64,000 nucleotides of DNA, from the NCBI GenBank assembly GCA_009103225.1, contig RHPI01001037.1, forward strand, positions 1,100,717-1,164,716, read 5' to 3'. Positions 13,985-26,017 of the stretch are shown here, in pieces. The translations under genes and the position numbers were made by a program. How positions within the stretch are numbered: position 1 is the first letter of the stretch; each line of letters starts with the position of its first letter. Below the pieces are notes generated by a model that saw nothing but the letters and a program-made list of their open reading frames with translations, was not told the origin of the DNA and searched no databases. This DNA is from Chlorokybus atmophyticus (Eukaryota > Streptophyta > Chlorokybophyceae > Chlorokybales > Chlorokybaceae).

Positions 13985-15274
13985 ATGGCCACCGCCGCCG
14001 CCGCTGCCGGGGTGAGGACGCCGTCGCTGTCGCTGCTGCGAGGCCTGAGGCCATGCAAAAGGCTAGATAGCGCTGAGAGGAAGCTTGCTGCTGGCGGAAA
14101 GCCCGCTCCGGGCGAGCGCCGGCAAGTGGCTGCGGTGCGGCGGCTCAGGGCCGTCGCCATGAGCGTCGCCGCCTCCTCAGGTGCATGCACAGCGGCTGCA
14201 TTGGGCCGGCTCCATTGGTCACATGACGCTGCATGCAAATGTCAAGCTGTTGCATGTCTGCCTGGCATGATGCGGCATAATACGGTCATCTTGTGTTGCC
14301 CGTTCGTTGCACTCTGCATGCATTGTCGCCCTTTGCTTTCATTTTTGGGCACTTGATCGTGTCAATGCGAATATAGTGACGACATGTGATTGGGTACTGC
14401 TGCTGGAGCTGCAGTGTAATGAAACATGTCGTCAACTATTTGTCAGCAAATGAATACCGTTACGCTGCTTAGCCCAATGCATTTTGCAGCACAGCGCGAA
14501 GTAGTGAGCACGGACAAAGCGCCAGCAGCACTTGGCCCTTACTCGCAGGCCATCAAGGCAAATGGCACTGTTTACGTGAGCGGGTGCTTGGGTCTGATCC
14601 CCGGGGTACGCCAAATTAACTCAAGGATTGCAACTCGTGTTGAGTGTTCAGTGACTCAGTGGTGCTGTTGCATGCTGTCATAGCACAGTGACATGCTGAG
14701 CATGCGTGCTTATTGTTGGTTAGCAAAAGTATACTGTGCATGTTGTGACATGGCAAAGGTAAGCGGAATTGTTGTTCTGTGACAGACCAAGAACTTTGCA
14801 GAGGGCGGTGTTGAGGGTGAGACAGAGCAGGTATACATGAACACATGCATGGTGGGGCGCTGTAGTGCTGCATGTCGCAGTATGACAGTGCAGTGGGGCT
14901 TTGCAGGTTATGAAGAACATGGGTGAGATCTTGAAAGCCAGTGGATCATCGTTTGGCCAAGTTGTCAAGACAACAATTTTGTAAGTGCCGTGCATGCTGG
15001 CTTCGTGTCTCTGAGTGTCCTGATCGTTGCTCCTGCTTGTGACAGGCTCGCAGATATTAATGACTTTGCCGCTGTCAATGCTGTCTACGGCAAATGTAAG
15101 TATCTATGCGCTGTGCGTGTCTGCAAGTCGTAGTTACTGGTGGCAGACATGTGTTTGTGTTCCCTGTTGTATCTTGCAGATTTCCCAACAGCACCTCCTG
15201 CAAGGTCAACCTTTCAAGTTGCTGCTCTGCCACTAGCTGCGAAAGTGGAAATCGAGTGCATCGCGTTGTGTTGA
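13985..15274 (+). CDS. RidA-family reactive imine deaminase, probably plastid-targeted
   Basis: RidA hydrolyses reactive 2-aminoacrylate-derived imines to keto acids and ammonia, protecting PLP enzymes. Six exons join exactly: 13985..14180, 14490..14605, 14786..14830, 14907..14980, 15046..15095, 15180..15274, giving 191 residues. The first exon is an Ala/Arg/Ser-rich, acid-poor leader of about 60 residues (MATAAAAAGVRTPSLSLLRG) that looks like a plastid or mitochondrial transit peptide. The mature part shows the family blocks STDKAPAALGPYSQAI, YVSG, GGVEGETEQ, DINDFAAVN and the C-terminal PARSTFQVAALP, containing the substrate-binding Arg, then KVEIECIA. Length fits a RidA trimer subunit plus leader. 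Confidence 0.93.
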
Positions 15275-17158
15275 AGCAGTGTGCGTTATACTCTTGCCCA
15301 CCTGGCTTAGTCTTTTGCAGTCGTGGTAACACTGGCCAGGAAGTTATGTCACAGACATGTCTTTCTGCAGGTAGCAATGATCCATCTTGATTACACCAAT
15401 TGCATCATTTTGCCATCGTTGCAAGCATGCATTGCCATGGCTAACTTGTACCCTGCGTGATCCCAAACGCATGCGTCATATAGTACTTTTCTACGCAGTT
15501 GATTGTACATGCAGTGCCAGCCAGGGAGTGCGGGGTTGCATCACTGCACGACGCATTGCCATCCGGCACGCATAGGGTATAGCAATAAACAATCGCGAGC
15601 ATAGCATAGCAGCAAGCAAGCAGCAAGCAAGCAGCACATGTCGGACTCACTCGGCCCTCCTGCTGCAGGTCGGCCCCATCCCTGTTTGACCTTGCCTTTG
15701 CCGCCATGATATGAAATGAATATAGCCATTTTGACTTGCAAGCGATTCAACTCGCAACAACACAAACCCCAACGCCACCACAGTTGGCACTGCGCACTTC
15801 CGGTAGTTGCTGACGTGTGACGCCCGTGCTCCAGGTGGCCCGCCATGCAAGCTATCATTGCATCTGTTTGCACCTGCATCGCTGCTATTGTGCTTGGCAT
15901 GTGCACAAAAGGTGTTATGCCTCATGTGCGTGTGTAGTTCATGGCAAGGTACAACTGTTAGGGGCCTGGGCCAGCCCGTTGCTCTTGTTGTTATTGTTGT
16001 TAACCTTGCTCTCTTAACAAGTACCACCGCGTTTTGTGCCTTGGCTTGTGTGTTGCTGACTGCTTGCCATGCTGCTTGACTTGCAACACAGAGCATGTCT
16101 ATTGCAAACTGTGCACACATGTGCCTTTTGTGCCCATATCAACCATTGATGGTGTCACGATATGCCAATCGCTCTGTACCACATGTGGCATACACAACAT
16201 CTCACATGTCACATACATTGTAAATGATTGTGTGGCTGTCTTGGTTGCTGTGCATTGTTGCTGTGCGTGCTATTGCACGCGCTTGTGGAAACGGTGACAG
16301 CACTAGGTAAATGACATGCTAGCTGAGCGCGTCTGTCTTGGGCATGCGCGGTGAGGCTATGTGTGTGTGATTGTAGACCGTAGACGCAGTGCTCTTGCGC
16401 TGTGCGTGCACGTGCATGCTTAAGTTGAGTGTAGAAAATATGCAATGCTGTGCATGTGACTGACCATTGCACGGCCCATGTGACATACGCAAGCACAAGC
16501 ACAGTCCAACATGGCAGCAACTTGTTTCACCACCGGGCTGCCTATACAACCTAGGTGGCTAGCTTCGCTACTGCCCTTGCCCCGTTGTGCTCATGCGTGC
16601 GTGTACTTGTGCTGGAGTGCGGAATTGCATCAGCACTTGGACAGCCAATACATGTAGCACAATATACCAAGGGCTTGGGCCAGCACGCATCCCACACATG
16701 GCATAGCATGACATCTATGCACTTCCCTGTGATTCTATATGTACGCATACCGCAGTCATAGCCACACACACAGTTTACACATGTAGCTTGCTCCCACGCA
16801 TCAACGCATACATTGCTGTTGACCACTCGATAAGTGACCAATCATTGTTGTATGTACAATCGCAGTTAGATGACTCAATCGTTGACCACGATAGAAGTAC
16901 TCTCTTTCTGTTACGATGCGCATGCAAGCGTTTACAAAAAAAGGACACACATTGCCTAGGCGACTAGCAACTATGGTAGCATTCACGTTATTGCACCCAA
17001 TCAAAGACAACAAAGATTGTCCAATACCGTGGTATTTCCACTAAGCCAGACAATTTCGTGCAACGGCACTACCTCACCGAGTGCAGGTACGGGACACATG
17101 TATTCCACATGTGCCATGAGCTTGGGCTACTACGGGAAGACGTACACGCGTAGGGGCC
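15275..17158. other. Spacer between convergent RidA and PTP genes
   Basis: No supported gene is seen in this 1.9-kb stretch, which should hold both 3' UTRs. It includes a short 11-bp tandem repeat (CAGCAAGCAAG) at 15610-15636. Open frames here are rich in Cys, His and Tyr, as expected from non-coding TGCA/TGTG-rich sequence. Confidence 0.5.
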
Positions 17159-19226
17159 TCATGACCTTCCGTGCTCAACGCTGCCTGCTGGAGGCTGGTG
17201 GAAATTTTGTGTCTTCTCATAAGCCTTAATTAAGCACTGCAGCTCTTCCAAGATGGTCATGTAACAAAACTTGTACTGCTCCTGCATCATGTTAGCATAG
17301 CTATATGAGTACCCAACCCATTCACCTGCACATGTACATGCAAGCACTTGAAGCACTTCACCTGGCAGGTGTGATTAGGCAGTTGTGACAATAAGAAGGC
17401 GTCACAAAGCGTACCTTTGTCTGAACAAGTCCCGCGCGCTGTCTCCTGAAAATTGAAAGGGTGTCTTGCAAGTGCACTCCAGTTGGATCCAGCTTCAGAA
17501 TCCGCCTGATAGCATCATCGATCACAACAAAAGTGCCTGTCCTCCCAATGCCCGCACTGCACGACACAAGCCTGTACTTAGGGCTGCTCCTGGCAAGTGT
17601 CAAACACAGCATCAATGTGCCTGGCAGCAATGCACACCTGCAATGGATCACAAACGGGCCTTCGGGTTTGCCCATCTGTCGTAAATGGTGTGCGAGTTTG
17701 CAAAGTGACCTTGAAGACTCCGGCACTCCATGGTCAGGCCACTCCGTATACTGGAAATGTAGAAGCTGCCTAACCTTTCCTGATGTCTGGGTTGTGAAGA
17801 GCATTGTGGTAAGCAAGCCGCATTGAAGCTTCGCCAAGTATTGAACAGCATGTTGTCTCACCTGCTGAGTGATTCTCAACCCTCTCTGCACGATGTACGG
17901 GAACAACTCAAAGCTACTCATGTTCTCAACCGCGTATCGACCATGGATCTGATTGTCCCCGCGCTCCTCAGGAAAATAGCTGCCAGACTTCACCTAGCAA
18001 CCCACTCAGTACCAAGAAAACAGCACAAGAAGCGCGCAAACCAAAACCGCTTGAGGGCCATAAACCGACAGCAGTCACCAATGAACGTACCCTAGCTCCT
18101 TCAACTAATCGCGTGAGCATCACAATCGCTGCGCAACGCTCCTGCCAAACCATCTCCCAAAAATCCCCCGTGGTGCTGTCCAAGGGGCCCTGAGTGGCTA
18201 TATACATGGGCAGCCCTTTGACAGACCGATCCTGTCAATGAGCAGGCAGTTAGCCAATTTGCGATGCACGCTTGGTCACAGAAGGTAAACAGCGCTCGCA
18301 CATTCCCCCCTTGCGTGAGCAAGCAGCAGCTCACTTGCAAGTAGCTGGCATTGATGTAATCCTCGCCTACTTGCTTGTGACGTAACCTCACCAAGGTTCT
18401 GTCAACTGCCATGCCACAAGTTTAATATCACTGCAGAAGTCGCAACTAACCAAACAAGGCATGGACAATGACTTACATGGTAACACATTGTTGTAGCGGT
18501 TCTTGTCTTTGTTGATTGGCCTCACTGCTTCCGCTGTGCCTCCTGCCCGCAGGTAGGTGTCGCGGCTCTCCGAGAACTGGCAGAGCTGATCAAACTCCTG
18601 ATCAAACCCTCTTCTAGAAGCACTCAACGTTGCTATGTGAGATGACAAAAGCTGCGCAACAGTGCAACTGGTAAGCTTGGTTGCATGTGGTAGAATGACC
18701 CCTTGAAGACAATGCCGCACAAGGGGTCCAAATACAATCACAACGCAAAAGCAGGAAGCAACTTGACACGCGCACACGCGCATGCACGCACATGTAGCCG
18801 ACACACGCGTGCGCATACAAGTATGCAGCTGCACACACGTGAGCACACACGTACACCAAGTAGAATGTGTGCATTGCTGGTCACAATGAGCACAATTACC
18901 TCTACCGCTTGCTGGCAGGCTTCCACTTGCTGCTCGTTAAGCAGACTACAAGAGGGAGTGTCCTGTCCAGCCATGTGCACTAGTAACTCCATTGAATGCC
19001 TGCTGCTCTGCCTCCGCTGCTTGTCCTGCTGCTTGTCCTGGTCCACGTTGTAGTCCATAGACTGGCGCCGCATCCTGCGCGAGGACTTCTGCAGCCACCT
19101 GACGGCCCTTTCCATGCGGCGGGGGAGACGTCCCAGCTCACGAACGCCCCTGGGCTTTTTAGCAAGCCCCTCCAGCCATGCCCCTGCAACTATTCCTGCA
19201 CCCACCGCCGCCGACAGCTGCCCCAT
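17159..19226 (-). CDS. Classical protein tyrosine phosphatase
   Basis: This is a single-domain classical PTP that dephosphorylates phosphotyrosine. The start is ATG 19226 ([11 protein letters not shown]). The N-terminal ~110 residues carry a basic stretch ([14 protein letters not shown]) that may be regulatory or targeting. The catalytic domain runs in order: [47 protein letters not shown] (WPD loop with general-acid Asp), then the P-loop, split by an intron inside the codon after Cys but restored in phase as [10 protein letters not shown] with catalytic Cys and Arg. The Q-loop GLVQTK and EQYKFCY follow. The reading ends in GSVEHGRS, stop at 17159-17161. It resembles the single plant PTP1-type enzymes. 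It is divergent from the S-formylglutathione hydrolase gene. Confidence 0.92.
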
Positions 19227-20108
19227 GGCGCCAACTCCGCCCGCTCCTGCAATTGCGGCTGCCGCTGGATCATCTTAACCTCAGGCGCAGTAGGGGCCAG
19301 GGACCGACGAGCGCAATCTCCCGCCTAGATGAAGCTACACCAGCCCCAGAAACAACCTCCCCAAGCCCGTCACGTCAGCAGCCACCAATGCCGCCGCCGC
19401 CGCCGCCGACCTGCCCGCCACGTGGCTAGCGGCTAGTACTTCCACACGAATGCGACAGTGAGCAAGCAGCGTTCAAATGACACAAAACTGGGACAGACCT
19501 GCGAAACGGTACAGGGTTTTCGTCCCTTCTGCCGTCGAGGAAGAGAAATCCCCCTTAGACGTTTTCGTGTTTGAGGGGCGGCAGCAAGCAGAGAAACGTG
19601 GAAATCCACAGAGTACGGAACCCGCGCACGCAGAGAGCCCACACCCGCCAATCATCCTGTCCCTGGCTTCCGGGACAAGCTGTGCCACTGCTTCCGGCAG
19701 AACGCGACGCAGCGCACAACAACAGTCACGGTTTGTCTGATTGGCGGACTTTTCTGAGGCACAGAGTGTTTCAATGATAGTACAGTTTAAAACAAATCTC
19801 GATGTATGCCTTGTGCGCTTGTGCGCACAAGCGCATCAGCAGAGTCGCCAACAGTTAGCTGATTTGAGATCTGCGCCTTGGCGGTGGTGTGGGCGTCGGC
19901 ATGCGCGTTGTGGTTGAGGGGAGGACCGGGCTTCAGGGAGGTGCATTGCGTTTGCCTTGTTCAAAGTCTACATCTCCGGTGGTGTGGCGACGGCGGGCGC
20001 CAGCTGTTGTCCGCAAGGTGCCTGCTGCAGCGCATTGCAGGCCCACCAACTGCTAGCATGCACTGCTTAGTTCTTGTTGTTGCGCAGGTGGGCGGTGGCG
20101 TTGTCGTC
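19227..20108. promoter_or_regulatory. Divergent intergenic region PTP / SFGH
   Basis: An 880-bp spacer lies between opposite start codons, with a (GCC)n run near 19389-19406. A plus-strand open frame at 19477-19740 crosses it but has no family features and no clean link to the SFGH start. Confidence 0.45.
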
Positions 20109-21818
20109 ATGGCTGCTGGGGTCCAGGAGGTCTCGGCTTGGAAAGCAGCAGGGGGATGGGTTCGCCGGTACCAGCACGACAGCAGCTCAGTGGCATGCCC
20201 AATGAAGTTTCACGTGTTTTTCCCACCACAAGCAGACTTAGGCAAAGTGCCTGTAAGTACCCAGTATATGCATATTGGACAAAGACATGTATATGAAAGC
20301 TGTCTGAGCGTGAGTGTCCTCCAGTAGTTTTGTCATGTACGGTGGTGTTGTGCTGCCATGCATGTTCATGACTGCATGTGTTGTGCGCCAGCTATGAAGG
20401 TGTGCATTCATGCTCAAGTAATACGTTCCAGGTGCTGTACTACTTGGCGGGGTTGACGTGTACCGATGAGACCTTCATGCAAAAGGCTGGAGCGCTGAAG
20501 AAAGCAGCGCAGCTGGGCCTCGCAATCGTGACACCGGACACATCCCCTCGTGAGCTGTAGCTGGTTGCATTGTACCTATCACCCTTGCTCGTGCAAGCGG
20601 TGCATGCGTCTTGTAATGGTCTTCTACTTCTACCTAGGGCACATGCTGTTGCAAGAATGAAGTGCATTGCTCTTGATTGATGGTGGCAACTCACATGTGT
20701 GATACTGCAGGAGGACACAACGTTGAGGGTGAAAATGATGACTGGGACTTTGGTGTTGGTGAGTTGTCTTCTGTAAGGTTCTCATGCAGCTGTCCATGGC
20801 TCTGTGAACGTAAAAGTTGAGTTAATGCAGTTTGCAGGTGCTGGCTTTTATCTGAATGCTACGGTTGAAAAATGGAAGCATTGGCGCATGTACGACTACG
20901 TTTCACAGGTATGGCAAGTTAGTAATGTGCTTTTTGTGTTAGACGCACCCCCCTCCTTACAAAACATGCGTGAGCTTGACGATGCCTTGCAAAACAGGAA
21001 CTTCCTGCACTGCTGAGAGCCAACATGCCATCACTGGATACCAACAACGCCTCTATATTCGGTCATTCCATGGGTGGGCATGGTGCATTGACGCTGGCAC
21101 TAAAGAACCCAGGAACATACAAGGTGCGATGCTGCTGGACAGCTGTGCAGTCTCTAACCAGCAGCTTTGGACATAGCCAATGCGCTTAACGTGTTGTCAT
21201 GTTGTGGCAGTCGTGTTCAGCTTTCGCAGCCATATGCAACCCATCAGACTGCCCGTGGGGCCAGAAGGCGTTTTCAGGCTACCTGGGGGAGGACCGCAGC
21301 ACGTGGGAGGTGAGTTGTGGGGTGCAAGAGTGCCCCATGATAATCTGCGCAGGTTCACTGCATAGCATGTTGTTTTGCAACAGTTTGTTTAAATGCGCTC
21401 ATTGCTTTCGTGCAGGAGTATGATGCCAGCCTTCTAGCAGCCAAGTACACCGGGAAGCCATTCCCTATTTTGCTAGATCAGGTCAGGAGTTTGTTGCTGG
21501 TGTTGGATGCGATTCTTGCAACCTACCAATCGTGTGCTGTGTTTTTGCTCTCGTTTGGACAACTATTTCCATGGTCGCACCCTGTTAACCCTGCAAATAA
21601 AGTGTCACATCGTGCATCAGTCCAACTGCTGGGTGTTTGTTCAGGGCACTGCCGACAAGTTCTTGAAAGAGGACCAGTTGAAACCTGAGGTCTTTGAGGA
21701 GAGGACAAAGATACCTGCGAAAGTGCGCATGCAAGACTCATACGACCACAGTTACTACTTCATTTCCACTTTTGTCGACGACCATCTGGAGTTGCACGCC
21801 AAGGCTTTGCATGCATGA
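20109..21818 (+). CDS. S-formylglutathione hydrolase (esterase D)
   Basis: This enzyme hydrolyses S-formylglutathione to formate and glutathione in cytosolic formaldehyde detoxification. Eight exons join precisely: 20109..20252, 20432..20549, 20711..20758, 20838..20908, 20998..21123, 21211..21309, 21416..21481, 21645..21818 = 281 residues, the usual size. Visible features are [32 protein letters not shown], the nucleophile elbow [15 protein letters not shown] (Ser), GTADKF (Asp) and DHSYYFI (His), completing the alpha/beta-hydrolase triad. The start ATG 20109 gives [17 protein letters not shown], matching the normal N-terminus. The next gene (WLM, minus) converges on it. Confidence 0.95.
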
Positions 21819-22510
21819 TAAATCGGAAGCCAAACCAGCGTGGACCATAGCAGAGTCTTGTTTACACCAACTCAGGCTGCAGATTGGCCTGTGTACTATA
21901 TACGGATTCATTGTCGGCACGTGTGCATGCATGCGCACAGTGCAACTGCGCGCATACAGTTGCGCTGTGACGTAACTGTTGTTGGCCATGTATACAGCCC
22001 ATAGGCTTCAAACAATGTAACTGTTGCTACTGCCTCGGTCCCACACAGCTGTTCTTGGCACGCACATGTGTTGCAAAGCTTCAGCTTATCAACATATGAT
22101 CGAGGTCATGTCTTCTTGCAGCAAGAGGTGAATGCATGCTTTGTCATGTGCAACGCAAAATGCTGTAGCGTGTGCAAGCAGGGTGAATTCACATTGCGCA
22201 GGCTGCTTCTGAACAATAAGCAAGAACCTAAATCGCAACACACATTGTCAGCATATGGTACAGATCGTGGTATGTCGTGGTATGAAATACGGATTCACAA
22301 TGAATTATGCAACCTCATTACCCTGGCAGGCAATGCTGCGCATGGGTATCAAGTACCTGCCATTGTCACCAACATGTTGACCAATGAGCAGCAACTTGAC
22401 CAACATTGCAAGTTCATTCAATGTCAGCACTAAACATAGGACTGCAGAGCTGAACTATATACAGGGTAACTATGCGGTGTGAAGTGAGAATGGTAGCCCC
22501 AGCCCTAACT
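21819..22510. other. Convergent 3' spacer SFGH / WLM
   Basis: A spacer of 690 bp between two stop codons. Nothing coding is recognised, and presumably it holds both 3' UTRs and poly(A) sites. Confidence 0.5.
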
Positions 22511-25060
22511 TCATGACCCAACAGCTTGGTCAATCAATGACTGCGCCAGCCACAAAAGGCCCAGATCATGCCGCGTCAGCTGCAAGTCCCCGCTCGTTTG
22601 CTGCTCGAAGCCAACCGCATTCAACAACCTAACAGCGCTGTGGTAGCGCCCAACCTTGCGTGCAAACGCAGCATTTGAGCCACGCAATCGCTGGTACTTG
22701 GAGTCAGAAGGTTGGGTGATGATGTTGGACAAGATGGTTCTTAGTGTCTGCAGTGTCATTTGGCACTCATCGGCACTGGTGCTTGCAGTCAACTCGTTCA
22801 ACGAGGACCTGATTCTCTCAGCAGCAAGCTCAGCAGCCTCCTGCACTCGCTGCATCTCTTCATCGTGTGGAGCTGCATCTTCAACCTCCATGTTAGGAAC
22901 TTCTTGGTCATCATGTGCAACTGGCTGCGCAGCTTCAGACTGTACGCGGTGCTGTTCAGGTGGCGTGGGGACTTCATGGCTTTCTCCTGATGATACCGAT
23001 GGACCTTCCAACTCTTCAGACTGCCGCAGCTGCTCAGGGGAGCTTACATCTGGCATGCCACTGTCAGGCTGGACTAAACTGGGAGATGCAGGTTGTCGAC
23101 CTTCCATTGTCTCGTCTGATGCTTGCGTAGCAACTGTATTCTGGACGGGCTCTGCTGCTGGCATAGCGGTTGCACTGTGTGCCGCAGCAATGCGTGAGAG
23201 CGCAGCTGAAGCAGCGGCTTGGGCAGCTGGCAAGCCCAAAGCCTTTGCATCAGCATTGCCACCTACGACGCGGCCGCTGGTGGAAGGCACTGGAAGGACC
23301 TCATCATTGTATGAATCAGAAGGATGAGATGAAGGCGAGCTGACCCCTAATCTGTGTGAGGCGCCTTTGGTCCAGTCGAGTTCCACAACCTCTCTATTGA
23401 GTTGTCGGTCTAACGCGTGGAAGTTTGCGTCGTGCTCGTCATGCACCATGTGCGCCAGCTCATGCAGCAGTGTCTTGCGGATGGAGTCGTACTTGCGAAA
23501 ACCCCTGAGATCATCTGTGCGAAGCCGGAGGGATATCTCCTGCCCTCTATTCTTGTTGTAGCCGAGCAGACACTTTGGGCTAACTCCCACATAACCAACT
23601 GGAGCAAGCTCTGCGCACAACACTACAGTAAGTAAAACAATTGTACCCTCTGCGACAACACTTCCCCACCAATGCCATTAAGTCTTGCCTGTCATGATGC
23701 CCACACTCCAACGATGCGTCTTCATGACAGCCACAATGCCGGGATCAGCGGCAAGCTTGTGCATGAGCTCAAGCGCCTTCTCCTTGGGAGGACTCAGCTC
23801 GACTCCCGGTAGCTGCAGTGGAATGTAACTTCCGAACGTATACTCACCACTTGGTGCTGTGAATGTCGCCTGCATGCACAAGCAGTACGTCACCACTACA
23901 ACACGGGATGCATAAGCAAGGATGGAATGCACAACACCATACACTCAACACCTGAGCATATGACTCGGCCCAGTACTTACTATGCAATAGTAGGCCTGCT
24001 AAAATCAACGGTGTGTTTTGCACATGTACATGGCATACGCACCTTCTCATAGCGTGCCCTGCGACTTGCTCGTGCAGCTTCAGCGTCAAACGATGCAATA
24101 CGGCCTGCAAGTTGCTGCATGCGCTCCTCTTCGTCTCGGCCCTGCTGTAGCTCACTTTGCAGCGGTCCCAGTAACTTAAAAGTCTGCCCTGACGATATGC
24201 ATTCAGCAAGCTGCATGGGTCCGTGCTCATCGCCACCTGGCAGCAGCGGAGGAGCGCCCTATGGAACACCAAAGCGATCAGAAAGGAGGACACGTTAGCC
24301 TATGTGATGTGATGTTACGTTGAGATGAGCTAACAAACAAGCTCTACAAAACTGAGCTTGGCGATGACAGAGGGCTGCTGCATCAACATAGCCGTATGGA
24401 CACTGACACATCACATAATACCGCATACCAAAGAAGCATGCACATCACGACTAAATGATGGCGCGTACTGCTCTTGGAAGATGATCGCGGCTGTATCGGA
24501 CATGAATCGGGTGTGTTGCGGCACACAATCTACAAACACGCATCTGAAACAGAAAAGCATGCTGTGCGTTGTGCATGCTCATAAACAAAGTGCTGTAATG
24601 GCTACATCACAATAATACACGCAACCACCAAAGTACAAATCTCTCGCTGATGTAATCAACTTCAATGAGAGCATAACTGTGAAGGCGACGGCTATACCAC
24701 AGTCCTTTTGCTGGAGTCAATTGTTCGTGAAAACAAAGTTACCAAACTTTCCTGTAGGAAATCAACCACAAAAACAAAGCAAGTCTGCAAAGAAAAACCT
24801 ACAAGGCAGCCCAGAACCCAGAATTCAGCTCCTGTTACCTTTGTTATCAGTCGCATAGCGGAAGCGGCAGCGCCGGTGCGCTCAGCCAAGACACCTGCCA
24901 CATCCTTCATAGACATCTCGGCAGGTAGAGCCAGCCGAAACTGCCTACCCCTGTAGTTCACACCAACCTCCACCATCTCCTGGTCTTCCGCGCCCCCTCT
25001 CGTCTCCTCTCGGGCCAACCGCACCTCCTCCTCCGCCGCCGCCTCCATGGCGCCAAGCAT
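22511..25060 (-). CDS. Ubiquitin-like / WLM / PUB domain metalloprotease
   Basis: Domains read in order on minus. First is a ubiquitin-like fold (about 24835-24990; VNYRGRQFRLALPAEMSMKDV). Next is a Glu/Arg-rich linker with MQLAECISSGQTFKLLGPLQ (about 24040-24250). The WLM domain follows, starting at ALELMHKLAADPGI and containing the zinc site HELAHMVHDEH (HExxH plus third His). After a Ser/Pro/Glu-rich spacer comes a C-terminal PUB-like region (LQTLRTILSNII...YQRLRGSNAAFARKVG). WLM proteins are Wss1/SPRTN relatives linked to DNA-protein crosslink and SUMO/ubiquitin-conjugate processing; PUB domains bind p97/CDC48. The ATG could be 25060 or 25048. The last exon is a single 1.1-kb block ending at 22511. 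Confidence 0.9.
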
Positions 25061-26017
25061 ACCTCTACCAGACTCGGCCAAGGCGCTTCCGAGCTGACCG
25101 CCAGCGCCCACCTGCGCCACACGTCAGCAATACGCAGTGCGCGACACAGCTCCGCACGTTCCAGAAGCTCTTCGCTAGCAGCGAAAACGTAAGCGAGTTG
25201 GAACCTCACTAGCGTCTTGCTAACACGTAAGCTAGCGGTTCTATCGTTCGGCTTCTTCTTGGCGCCAGCTGCTTGCCGCGCAAACAATTCAAAGCTTGTG
25301 TGCGGCAAGCTTTCCGTCAGCGCTGCGGGCGTTGGTGTGGGTGTGGTCGTGGTCGTGGGCGTTGCTGGCGCTGTAGGCACGGGCTTGCTGGTTGTGTGTG
25401 ACGCTAGCCTCGGTGCGTTGCTGAGCAGTTGTTCTCATCACATTGGTCTGTTGGTCGCATGCTCCGGCGTGTATGATCCGGAGTTGTGCTGGATGTTTCT
25501 GGCTGCGCTACGGCGGCTAGACCAGCTAGTTGAGAGCCGGACGATGATGCTGGTGGTACTTCCGTGAGTGATTGCGTTGGTTCCGAGTGCTGATGGCGAC
25601 TTGACATCTAAACACCCGCAGGCAAGTAGCAGAACTAACTTGGCTGAGCTTGCTGTAGCTCGCAGCCGCAAGCTCGATCAAACGCCTGTATAATGTGTCG
25701 TGAAGTGCAGATTTTCCTTTGCACTGCGCGCAATGCCATATCTTGCGCTTTAACCGTAGAGCGCACTTGACTGTCGGTTGAAAGCGTTGCCTACGGTGTC
25801 ACTATGTCGTGAAGCTCCTAGTTGGCCCCAAATTGCTGCCATTGCATGCATTGTCAAACTTTGCATGTATTGTCTCCTAAGCGAACGTAGTGCATGATGA
25901 TTTGCTTATAAGTAGAAAAGCGTTCTTTTTTTCTCTAGTATTATTTCTCAAAAGATGGCATGTGCAACTGCTGACCAGCGCAGTTCTGCTTATGGCAGGC
26001 GTTTCGCAGGTCTGGCG
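25061..26017. promoter_or_regulatory. Divergent intergenic region WLM / FAS2
   Basis: The spacer is about 950 bp. Minus-strand open frames near 25.1-25.4 kb are GC-rich with Thr/Pro repeats and are not clearly connected to the WLM gene. A GTTTCGCAG acceptor just before 26010 suggests a 5'-UTR intron in FAS2. Confidence 0.45.

Noticed and set aside
19477-19740. A plus-strand frame upstream of S-formylglutathione hydrolase
   Set aside because: No homology is recalled, no clean splice into the SFGH start, and SFGH already has a natural ATG at 20109.
22656-23327. A 223-codon plus-strand open frame
   Set aside because: It is antisense to the Ser/Pro/Glu-rich linker and PUB region of the WLM gene.
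24958-25380. A minus-strand frame with Thr/Pro repeats upstream of the WLM gene
   Set aside because: It overlaps the WLM first exon in a different frame and has no start context or splice link; treated as promoter/UTR.
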